From an uncultured Clostridium sp. (lineage in GTDB: Bacteria; Bacillota; Clostridia; UBA1212; UBA1255), in assembly GCA_900555605.1 (NCBI GenBank), contig USLW01000184.1, positions 1 to 5,133 on the forward strand: DNA of 5,133 nt. The letters run 5' to 3'. A model generated the notes under the pieces. It ran no database searches and was not told where the DNA came from. It worked only from the letters and a program-made list of their open reading frames with translations. Both the position numbers and the translations under genes were made by a program. Positions within the stretch are counted from its first letter, which is position 1. Each line of letters begins with the position of its first letter. Shown one piece after another: positions 1-5,133 of this stretch.

Positions 1-531
1 GTGGTACAAATCGGCGGCTTCGGCATACCTGCGGGGGATGACGGCAGCGGCGCCTGGATCGGCATCCGCGGCGTCAATGCGGTAACGAAAATGATAGACG
101 GGTGGGGGCCGGACACGCAGCTGATGCAGCGTCTGGCCGCATATCTGCAGATATCTGATATTACAAGAAACGCTCTGCTGAACGGGCTGTATCCGGAGGG
201 CAAGGGCATTGCCCGGAATGTTTTTGCCGGGTTTGCAAAAGAAGTGATGGCGGCTGCGGATGAGGGCGATCTGGCAGCGGTTTCTATTGTTGAAGAAGCG
301 GGGCGGCTGCTGGGGGCGAAGGCCGCCGCAGTCATCCGGCATCACGGAAATCCCGAGGAACAGACAGAAATTTATACCTGCGGCGGGGTCTGGAAGGGCA
401 CGCCTTTACTTTTTCAAAGCTTCCGGGCGTTTATCGCGGGCGCGCTGCCCCATGCGGTATGTCTCCCGGCAAAGCGGGATCCGGTATACGCGGGGCTCGT
501 GCAGTATCAAATAGAAAAGAGGGTTCGGTAA
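1..531 (+). CDS. BadF/BadG/N-acetylglucosamine-kinase-like sugar kinase, C-terminal part (5' end cut by window)
   Basis: This is the C-terminal 176 residues of an ASKHA-fold kinase of the BadF/BadG/BcrA/BcrD ATPase family, in which sugar members resemble N-acetylglucosamine kinase. Such enzymes are cytoplasmic and phosphorylate an (amino) sugar with ATP. Visible marks are GGFG at residues 5-8 and GDDGSG at 12-17, which matches the family's G-D-E-G-S-G loop with Asp for Glu. An alanine-rich helical stretch, AADEGDLAAVSIVEEAGRLL, runs over roughly 85-104. The second phosphate/adenosine-type glycine motif CGGVW is at 127-131, and DPVYAGLV follows at 160-167. Family members are usually about 300 residues, so some 120 N-terminal residues, including the first phosphate loop, lie upstream. 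The GTG at base 1 is therefore probably an internal valine codon, not a start. The stop is one base before the next gene, so the two are likely co-transcribed and translationally coupled. The family call is fairly secure; the substrate (GlcNAc, glucosamine or another sugar) is unknown. Confidence 0.85.
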   Translation: MVQIGGFGIPAGDDGSGAWIGIRGVNAVTKMIDGWGPDTQLMQRLAAYLQISDITRNALLNGLYPEGKGIARNVFAGFAKEVMAAADEGDLAAVSIVEEAGRLLGAKAAAVIRHHGNPEEQTEIYTCGGVWKGTPLLFQSFRAFIAGALPHAVCLPAKRDPVYAGLVQYQIEKRVR

Positions 532-532
532 A

Positions 533-1273
533 ATGGGATACGCACAGACGTATTTTCAGATTGTAACGGATATGCTGCGGGAGGTCAGTGCCTCGGAAGC
601 GGATGGAATCCGGAAGGCAGCGGAAAAGATTGCCGAGACGGCTGAACGCGGAGGGAAAATTTATTTTTTCGGTGCGACGCATGCCGGTATTCTGGCAGAA
701 GAGGCATTTTACCGGAGCGGCGGATTGGTGATCATCAATCCGATTCTTCCGGAAGGACTGACTTGTACGGTACGGCCCATCACGGATACCAGCGCCCGGG
801 AGCGCGTTGACGGGCTGGGCGCAGAAATTGCAGAAGAAACGGGACTGGGGGCCGGCGATCTGCTGCTAATCCATTCTGTATCTGGAAGGAACGCTGTTCC
901 CGTGGATATGGCGGTCTGTGCCAGAAAGAAAGGGGTGTATGTAATTGCGATTACTTCACTGGTGTATTCGAGGGCATCCGCGCCCAGAGCAAAATGTGGA
1001 CTGCGCTTGTACGAGGCCGCGGATCTTGTGATCGACAATCACGGCGTCTTTGGGGATGCAGCAGTAGAGATCCGGGGATTTGCAGGAAAAGCCGCGCCTA
1101 CGTCTACTGTGACAGGGGCTGCCATTGTAAACGGAATCTGCGCCGAGGTCTGCGGCATTTTTGCCGATGGCGGAATGGAGCCGCCTGTATTCTCAAGCGC
1201 TAATATGGACGGCGGGGATGCCCGGAACCGGGAGCTGCTGACGCGATACCGGGATCGGATTACCTATATGTAA
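533..1273 (+). CDS. SIS-domain sugar isomerase-like protein (UPF0309/COG4821 type), paralogue 1
   Basis: This 246-residue cytoplasmic protein has one SIS (sugar isomerase) fold and matches the UPF0309/COG4821 group in length and motifs. Members are presumed to bind phosphosugars, but their reaction is mostly unproven. Motifs in order: FFGATHAG at 45-52 (family form is near G-T-G-H-S), then FYRSGGL at 59-65. The phosphate-binding S-x-S-G loop is SVSGRN at 115-120, followed by AITSLVYS at 139-146. Further on come LYEAADLVIDN at 159-169, PTSTVTGA at 189-196, and the family-typical tail SANMDGGDARN at 222-232. The ATG at 533 is chosen because it follows the kinase stop by one base, has AGAGGG at 518-523 nine bases upstream, and gives the family's normal N-terminus. 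Gene order with the kinase suggests it acts on the phosphorylated sugar. The first motif has Ala where Thr/Gly is usual (GATH instead of GTGH), a possible sign of altered substrate. The family call is strong; the chemistry is unknown. Confidence 0.9.
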   Translation: MGYAQTYFQIVTDMLREVSASEADGIRKAAEKIAETAERGGKIYFFGATHAGILAEEAFYRSGGLVIINPILPEGLTCTVRPITDTSARERVDGLGAEIAEETGLGAGDLLLIHSVSGRNAVPVDMAVCARKKGVYVIAITSLVYSRASAPRAKCGLRLYEAADLVIDNHGVFGDAAVEIRGFAGKAAPTSTVTGAAIVNGICAEVCGIFADGGMEPPVFSSANMDGGDARNRELLTRYRDRITYM

Positions 1274-1297
1274 AATTACTGATGTTAAAATGACGGA

Positions 1298-1312
1298 ACC
1301 GGAAGCACCGGT
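1298..1312 (+). other. Small GC-rich dyad between the two SIS genes
   Basis: ACCGG (1298-1302) and CCGGT (1308-1312) form a perfect 5-base inverted repeat around the loop AAGCA. It sits just upstream of the next ribosome binding site and lacks a following T-run, so it is not an intrinsic terminator. It could be a minor mRNA hairpin affecting translation or stability of the downstream gene, or it may be chance. The remainder of the 59-base gap shows nothing recognisable. Confidence 0.25.
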
Positions 1313-1319
1313 AAATACG

Positions 1320-1325
1320 GGAGGG
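1320..1325 (+). promoter_or_regulatory. Ribosome binding site of second SIS gene
   Basis: GGAGGG lies seven bases before the ATG at 1333. It fixes that start and shows the gene is translated from its own site and not by coupling to the first SIS gene. Confidence 0.8.
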
Positions 1326-1332
1326 AAATAGA

Positions 1333-2058
1333 ATGCTGAAAGAGAGATTGTTTGCGGCAATCGAACAGGTGTATGAAAAAATCAGAAATACGCAGAGCGG
1401 CAATATTGAGGCTGCTGCCGAAGTGATGGCATCGTCTGTGAAAAACGGCGGATGCATTCATTTGTTTGACACGGGACACATCATTGATTCCGAGATGTTC
1501 AACAGAGCCGGCGGATTGGTGCTTATGCGCCGCTTCCGCTACGGGCTGACGCTGGAAAGCAGCATGAGAAAGCGTGAGATCCAAAATGAACATGCCTTAG
1601 AAGGCTTGGCGGCAATTGCGCTACGGCAGGCCGGCGTACAGGCGGGAGATGTTATGGTAATCGGATCGGTATCCGGAAAAACCATCAATGTCATTGATCT
1701 GGCGCTGGCATGCAGAGAGATCGGGGTAAAGGTAATCGGCGTCACATCCGTAACGTATTCCGAACAGCTGCCGCCTGTGCACAGCTGCGGCAAGAAGCTC
1801 TATGAATTGGCAGACGTGGTACTGGATAACTGCGCGCCGTTCGGGGATGCCCTGCTTCAGGTGGAAGGGGTTGAGGCGCCCTGCTTCCCGGCCTCCGGTC
1901 TCGCGGCTGCTTATCTGATGTGGGCGGTCAACGCAGCGCTCACAGAACGGCTGCTGCAGGCCGGTATTACGCCCAGCGTGCTTAAAAGCGTCAATTACCC
2001 GCCGAATGTGGAATTCAACAATCAATTATATCAGCGTTATGACGAGACTGGATACTAA
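1333..2058 (+). CDS. SIS-domain sugar isomerase-like protein, diverged paralogue 2
   Basis: A 241-residue single-SIS-domain protein, clearly related along its full length to the preceding gene and to the UPF0309/COG4821 group. Motifs: LFDTGH at 44-49 (Asp where Gly is usual before T-G-H), FNRAGGL at 56-62, the phosphate-binding loop SVSGKT at 112-117, GVTSVTYS at 136-143, and LYELADVVLDNCAPFGDA at 156-173. The C-terminal part departs from the family. The P-T-S-T region reads PASGLAAAY (186-194), and the N-x-D-G-G-D-x-x-N signature reads NYPPNVEFNN (221-230). The SVSGKT loop is also closer to the S-x-S-G-x-T of other SIS enzymes than to the S-G-R-N of its neighbour. It may be a separate enzyme with a different phosphosugar, or a partner subunit, since SIS proteins commonly dimerise. 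It probably belongs to the operon with the kinase and first SIS gene. The SIS call is secure; whether it is catalytically active is open. Confidence 0.88.
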   Translation: MLKERLFAAIEQVYEKIRNTQSGNIEAAAEVMASSVKNGGCIHLFDTGHIIDSEMFNRAGGLVLMRRFRYGLTLESSMRKREIQNEHALEGLAAIALRQAGVQAGDVMVIGSVSGKTINVIDLALACREIGVKVIGVTSVTYSEQLPPVHSCGKKLYELADVVLDNCAPFGDALLQVEGVEAPCFPASGLAAAYLMWAVNAALTERLLQAGITPSVLKSVNYPPNVEFNNQLYQRYDETGY

Positions 2059-2077
2059 TCGAAATTTTTGATATACT
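2049..2077 (+). promoter_or_regulatory. Putative sigma-A-type promoter for the AraC-family gene
   Basis: TGGATA (2049-2054, 4 of 6 consensus bases) and TATACT (2072-2077, 5 of 6) are separated by exactly 17 bases. The -35 element lies inside the last codons of the second SIS gene. Between the boxes lies the imperfect palindrome ATCGAAATTTTTGAT (2058-2072), a possible operator. Transcription would begin near 2084 and leave a leader of about 35 bases. The call rests only on sequence similarity and spacing. Confidence 0.45.
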
Positions 2078-2117
2078 ATCAGCCAAATCCCGATGCTTCG
2101 AATGGGGGCTTTGCGAT

Positions 2118-3215
2118 ATGCACTATAACCGCAGTGATTTGGTTGATTTTTTTATGCCCTATACACCCAGCGAAACTGTGTATAAAAGATATTTTGAACT
2201 GAAGCATAATCCCGGACAGCTGGAAGCGTATCGCGCTTCCCTGTCCGGTGAACTGCAGGAGCTCTTAAACTCATTAATCTACCAGGATCAGCTGATCTCC
2301 TGCGACATGGATGAGAATTATCCCTATTTTATTGATACAAATCAGAATCTGCGGGTGGAAAAGCATGAACGGTATTCTATCGACACACAGCATCATCATG
2401 CTTTTTTTGAGTTGATTTATGTATTAAAGGGCCAATGCAGAAATACGATCAAAGACAGATCCATTTGGATGCAGGAAGACGATATTTGCCTGATCTCTCC
2501 CGGTGCGGTACACGCCATGCGCGTTTTTGACGACAGCATCATTATCAACATTTTAATCCGTAAATCCGTCTTTAAAGAGACCTTTTTCAAAATACCTGCC
2601 AACGATAATGTACTTTCAGAATATTTTTCGGAGATTTTTTATACGAAAAATGCCAATCATTATTTAATCTTTCACACACAGGGAGATGATCTGCTTCATA
2701 ATGTGCTGGAGTCGCTGATCTGGGAGGAATACAGAAACCGCTTTGACAAATACAGCGATGAGATCAAAGAAGGACTGCTGTCGGCGATCTTCAGCTATCT
2801 GATCCGCAATCATTCGAGAGAGATGGAAGCGTCGAAGGCCTTGTATTCTGAAAATCCGCGTATTATGGAGGTCCTGCAGTATCTGCGGGAAAACTACCGC
2901 ACAGCGACGCTGAAAAGCACCGCAGCCTATTTTTACTATACGCAGCAGCATTTAAGCCGGTTGGTCCGTACGGAGACAGGCCTTCGTTTTATGGAGATTC
3001 TGACGGATATCCGTATGCAGAAGGCCTGTGATCTTTTAAAAAATACGACGCTGAGGGTGCTTGAGGTCAGCTCTGCGGTAGGGTATGAGAACACGGAGCA
3101 TTTTTATCGGGCCTTTCGGCGGAAAACAGGACTTACTCCCAGGGAATACAGAAAACAGAACGGAAGGCCGGCTGTTGTCGGCGCCGTCAGAGAGAATCCG
3201 GGAGAGGGATGTTAA
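2118..3215 (+). CDS. AraC-family transcriptional regulator with N-terminal cupin sensor domain
   Basis: A 365-residue cytoplasmic DNA-binding regulator. Residues 1-75 form a mostly helical leader of unknown role. An AraC-type cupin sensor spans roughly 76-150, shown by HHHAFFELIYVLKGQC at 92-107 (the H-x-F-E-L-x-Y-V-L-x-G pattern) and DICLISPGAVHAM at 122-134. A helical linker covers roughly 160-240. The C-terminal domain (246-346) carries two helix-turn-helices: TLKSTAAYFYYTQQHLSRLV (264-283) and VLEVSSAVGYENTEHFYRAF (314-333), followed by the family-closing KTGLTPREYR (336-345). The start at 2118 has GGGGG at 2104-2108, nine bases upstream. Proteins of this design usually bind a sugar or sugar derivative in the cupin domain and activate nearby catabolic genes. 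The likely targets are the downstream hydrolase-like gene and perhaps the SIS/kinase operon. The family is certain; ligand and target genes are inferred. Confidence 0.95.
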   Translation: MHYNRSDLVDFFMPYTPSETVYKRYFELKHNPGQLEAYRASLSGELQELLNSLIYQDQLISCDMDENYPYFIDTNQNLRVEKHERYSIDTQHHHAFFELIYVLKGQCRNTIKDRSIWMQEDDICLISPGAVHAMRVFDDSIIINILIRKSVFKETFFKIPANDNVLSEYFSEIFYTKNANHYLIFHTQGDDLLHNVLESLIWEEYRNRFDKYSDEIKEGLLSAIFSYLIRNHSREMEASKALYSENPRIMEVLQYLRENYRTATLKSTAAYFYYTQQHLSRLVRTETGLRFMEILTDIRMQKACDLLKNTTLRVLEVSSAVGYENTEHFYRAFRRKTGLTPREYRKQNGRPAVVGAVRENPGEGC

Positions 3216-3218
3216 AAA

Positions 3219-3276
3219 ATATCATCTTTTTAGACTGTTTTAGCTGGTGTTTTTCGTTTGTTGAAATGATATGATA
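3219..3276 (+). promoter_or_regulatory. Candidate operator words (ATATCAT / ATGATAT) upstream of the hydrolase-like gene
   Basis: ATATCAT (3219-3225) recurs in inverted orientation as ATGATAT (3266-3272), and ATGATA occurs again at 3271-3276, giving a tandem ATGATATGAT. The second copy overlaps the spacer of the proposed promoter. Inverted or repeated half-sites flanking and overlapping a promoter are what an AraC-type regulator or a repressor would use. The words are short and AT-rich, so chance is a real alternative. Confidence 0.25.
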
Positions 3277-3289
3277 GCTTCATTATACA
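3261..3289 (+). promoter_or_regulatory. Putative sigma-A-type promoter for the membrane-anchored hydrolase-like gene
   Basis: TTGAAA (3261-3266, 5 of 6 consensus bases) and TATACA (3284-3289, 4 of 6) are 17 bases apart, and the ribosome binding site follows soon after. The spacer contains the dyad AATGA (3265-3269)/TCATT (3280-3284) and the ATGAT repeat. An alternative -10, TATGAT at 3270-3275, lacks a matching -35. The remaining gap, 3216-3260, is AT-rich and has no GC-rich hairpin with a T-run, so transcripts from the AraC gene may read through. Confidence 0.5.
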
Positions 3290-3299
3290 TCCTCAGAAG

Positions 3300-3306
3300 A
3301 AAGGAG
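3300..3306 (+). promoter_or_regulatory. Strong ribosome binding site of the hydrolase-like gene
   Basis: AAAGGAG ends seven bases before the ATG at 3314 and is the best Shine-Dalgarno match in the window. It selects this start over the later in-frame ATG at residue 19. Confidence 0.9.
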
Positions 3307-3313
3307 TTTTATA

Positions 3314-5133
3314 ATGAAGTGGGCGGTATTTCTCATTGCGGCTGCATGCGGGGCAACAGCGCTTCTCATGTGCTTCATTCTGCTCGACGCGAAAAAACGT
3401 CAGCTTTTATTAAAGCTGACCGTTGCGGCTGCGGTGGTTTTTGTGGGATGGGGTGCGGTGATGGCGCTTCATCAGGTTCGGCGGCCGGCACAAGCGCCTA
3501 AGCAGACAGGGAAACCGCATGATTCGGAACCGCAGATTTCCTTTGCTGTGCCGGAGGGACAAGTCCTGACTGCAGAGGGCAACTCCCCTCAAATCCGCAT
3601 ACCAACGTATAATGAGACTGGCGTTGATGCGCTGGACAGGCGACTTCCTGCGTATGAGGAGGCCGGCGCGCCGAAAATCAATAAGTATGTCGGCGGATTT
3701 TATTTGCTTTGGACGGCTGATATCAAAACTGCTTATGATAACACAAAACTGATTGCACAGAATCCAGCGGATCCCCGTTACGGGGCATATGGCTCCTTTC
3801 ATTGGTGGTCGGAGCCGGAAACCGGATATCACCGGGCGGACGATGTCTGGCAGATCAAACGGGATCTGTATTATCTTTCTGCCGCAGGCGTGGATTTCGT
3901 GTATATGGATTTTACCAACGGATATATTTATGAAGAAACCTTCCGCCTCTTTTTAGACACCAGCCTGGAGCTGCGGGCGCAGGGGATTATGACGCCTTAT
4001 GTAGTTCCGTGGGCAATCGGAACCAACCAGCCGGGACAAGAGGATATAGGGGCGCTGTATCGTATCTTTTATACGGACGAAAAATACAGCGATCTTTGGT
4101 TTTATTGGGAGGGTAAGCCTCTGGCTATGCTCAAGCCGGAGCTGGATGTGCTTGCGGATCCGGCATTTACAGCGTATTTTACCTTCCGCGTGGCCTGGAC
4201 GCCGGACGTGACATATCCGGGCCAGCCGGAGAACCGCTGGCGCTGGGCAGATAACGATATCGTCAATTACGGTTACGCCTACGGATGGGATGAAGATCCG
4301 GAGAAGGCGGAATTTGCCGGCATCGGAGCCGCGGGATTTGCGGATCCGGGACAGGGCAGAAGCGGAAATTTTTCCGGGAAGGAATATCTGAATCAGTTTA
4401 TCGAAACGGATTATACCGGAGAGGGATTGGCCTTTCTGCAGGCTTTTGAAGAAGTTATGGAGAAAAATCCGGAGACAGAGGTTCTGACAATCTCCCGCTG
4501 GAATGAATGGGTCGCACAATATTTAAAAGTTCACGAATATGGCTTTGTCGATCAGTATAACCGAGAGTTCAGCCGTGACTTTGAGCCGACCAAATATGGC
4601 AGTACGGATAATTACTATTATCTGATGTGTTCTGTGGTCCGCCGCTTTAAAGGCATCAGCCGGCCTGATGCCGTCAGCGCTGCAAAAACCATATCCGTTG
4701 ACGGCAGCTTTGCGCAATGGCAGGATGTCGCACCTGTATTCTACGATTATACCGGTGATACGTCGGAACGAAACCATCCGGATACCAGCGGCAGGATTAC
4801 ATATGTTAATACTACGGGCCGCAACGACATTACGGAAAGCCGTTTTGCGTATGACAGCGCTTATGTATATTTCTATGCAAAGACTGCGGCGCCCCTGAGC
4901 GCGTATACGGATCAGAATTGGATGCTTCTGTTTATTGACGCAGACTGCGATCCTGCTACAGGATGGGAGGGTTATGATTACCTCATTAATTATTGTGTGA
5001 TCGACGAAAGCCGCACCGTGGTCTGCAGATATCAAAACGGCCTGTGGCAGGAAATTGCCCTGACGGAATACCGCACAGCAGGAAATGAACTGCAGATACG
5101 GGTCCCGCGTTCCGTACTGGGGCTTACGCAGGA
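3314..5133 (+). CDS. Membrane-anchored glycoside hydrolase-like protein (GH71/GH99/WbsX-like barrel plus CBM9/DOMON-like domain), 3' end cut by window
   Basis: The frame gives 606 codons with no stop before the window edge. Two hydrophobic helices come first, about residues 3-24 and 32-52, joined by the basic loop DAKKRQ. By the positive-inside rule that loop is cytoplasmic, so the rest lies outside the cell. A polar linker (54-90) precedes a putative (beta/alpha)-barrel domain (about 120-440). It contains GGFYLLW (127-133), FHWWSEPETGYHRADD (162-177), AAGVDFVYMDFTNG (190-203), GIMTPYVVPW (224-233), FYWEGKPLAML (263-273) and TISRWNEWVAQY (392-403). The N-E-W motif near the barrel's end resembles the catalytic region of GH99 endo-mannosidases and WbsX-type proteins. 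From about 457 comes a beta-rich module with KTISVDGSFAQWQDVAP (457-473), AYDSAYVYFYAKT (512-524) and NWMLLFIDADCDPATGWEGY (535-554), like CBM9/DOMON sugar-binding domains. Likely role: binding or cleaving an external glycan. Its own promoter and the adjacent AraC gene suggest substrate-controlled expression. Exact family, linkage cleaved and activity are unknown. Confidence 0.8.
   Translation, partial: MKWAVFLIAAACGATALLMCFILLDAKKRQLLLKLTVAAAVVFVGWGAVMALHQVRRPAQAPKQTGKPHDSEPQISFAVPEGQVLTAEGNSPQIRIPTYNETGVDALDRRLPAYEEAGAPKINKYVGGFYLLWTADIKTAYDNTKLIAQNPADPRYGAYGSFHWWSEPETGYHRADDVWQIKRDLYYLSAAGVDFVYMDFTNGYIYEETFRLFLDTSLELRAQGIMTPYVVPWAIGTNQPGQEDIGALYRIFYTDEKYSDLWFYWEGKPLAMLKPELDVLADPAFTAYFTFRVAWTPDVTYPGQPENRWRWADNDIVNYGYAYGWDEDPEKAEFAGIGAAGFADPGQGRSGNFSGKEYLNQFIETDYTGEGLAFLQAFEEVMEKNPETEVLTISRWNEWVAQYLKVHEYGFVDQYNREFSRDFEPTKYGSTDNYYYLMCSVVRRFKGISRPDAVSAAKTISVDGSFAQWQDVAPVFYDYTGDTSERNHPDTSGRITYVNTTGRNDITESRFAYDSAYVYFYAKTAAPLSAYTDQNWMLLFIDADCDPATGWEGYDYLINYCVIDESRTVVCRYQNGLWQEIALTEYRTAGNELQIRVPRSVLGLTQ

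Noticed and set aside
1..3. GTG at the window start as the true start codon of the kinase gene
   Set aside because: Family members have about 120 more residues, including the first phosphate loop, before this point. There is also no upstream sequence to show a ribosome binding site.
1621..2025. 134-codon minus-strand frame
   Set aside because: It is antisense to the conserved core of the second SIS gene and is a shadow of its codon pattern.
533..2058. SIS proteins as MurQ (N-acetylmuramic acid 6-phosphate etherase)
   Set aside because: Both are shorter (246 and 241 residues versus about 300) and lack the MurQ G-T-S-G-R-L motif. Their motifs match the UPF0309/COG4821 group.
3213..3232. TAAAAA/TTTTTA inverted repeat after the AraC-family gene as an intrinsic terminator
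   Set aside because: The stem is six A-T pairs only, with an 8-base loop and no GC-rich part, so it is too weak to be called a terminator.
3338..3349. Lipoprotein-type cysteine (AAAC, Cys12) in the hydrolase-like protein
   Set aside because: The -3 position is Ala where Leu is usual, the N-terminal positive region is a single Lys, and a second transmembrane helix follows. A membrane hairpin fits better.
3271..3501. 76-codon + strand frame beginning at an ATG at 3271
   Set aside because: It overlaps the proposed promoter and the start of the hydrolase-like gene in another frame, has no ribosome binding site, and has an unprotein-like composition.
3953..4519. 188-codon minus-strand frame
   Set aside because: It lies wholly antisense to the hydrolase-like gene, whose + frame shows clear domain motifs. 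It has no recognisable motif or ribosome binding site.
4523..5035. 170-codon minus-strand frame
   Set aside because: It is antisense to the C-terminal module of the same gene, with no support of its own.

Overview
The window looks like a chromosomal carbohydrate-utilisation locus from a Gram-positive Firmicute, most likely an anaerobic Clostridia/Lachnospiraceae-type bacterium. This is inferred from AGGAG-type ribosome binding sites, moderate GC with AT-rich promoters, a cupin-AraC regulator of the type common in these genomes, and a SIS-family gene of the UPF0309 (COG4821) kind. No base-composition statistic or database search was run. All five genes lie on the + strand, and the first and last are cut by the window edges.

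Bases 1-2058 hold a compact gene cluster. It has the C-terminal part of a BadF/BadG/N-acetylglucosamine-kinase-like ASKHA sugar kinase (1-531). A full-length SIS-domain sugar-phosphate protein starts one base after the kinase stop (533-1273). A second, diverged SIS-domain paralogue follows after 59 bases (1333-2058). Kinase plus SIS suggests capture of an (amino) sugar as its phosphate followed by isomerisation or a related aldose/ketose-phosphate step. The exact substrate cannot be read from the sequence. The transporter and the rest of the operon would be expected upstream of the window.

Bases 2118-3215 encode a 365-residue AraC-family regulator with an N-terminal cupin-type sensor domain and a C-terminal double helix-turn-helix. 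A plausible promoter (TGGATA-17-TATACT) overlaps the end of the second SIS gene. The 98-base gap that follows contains a good TTGAAA-17-TATACA promoter, small dyads around an ATGATA/TATCAT word, and a strong AAAGGAG ribosome binding site.

Bases 3314-5133 are one open frame running off the right edge. It encodes a membrane-anchored protein: two N-terminal transmembrane helices, a (beta/alpha)-barrel-like domain resembling the GH71/GH99/WbsX group of glycoside hydrolase-like proteins (including an N-E-W motif), and a C-terminal beta-rich CBM9/DOMON-like domain. A working model is that the regulator senses a glycan-derived sugar, the surface protein binds or cleaves the glycan, and the kinase/SIS proteins process the released sugar in the cytoplasm. 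That model is inference from gene order. The most interesting items are the anchored hydrolase-like protein with an altered NEW motif and the pair of diverged SIS paralogues. No RNA genes, insertion sequences, CRISPR arrays or strong terminators were seen.
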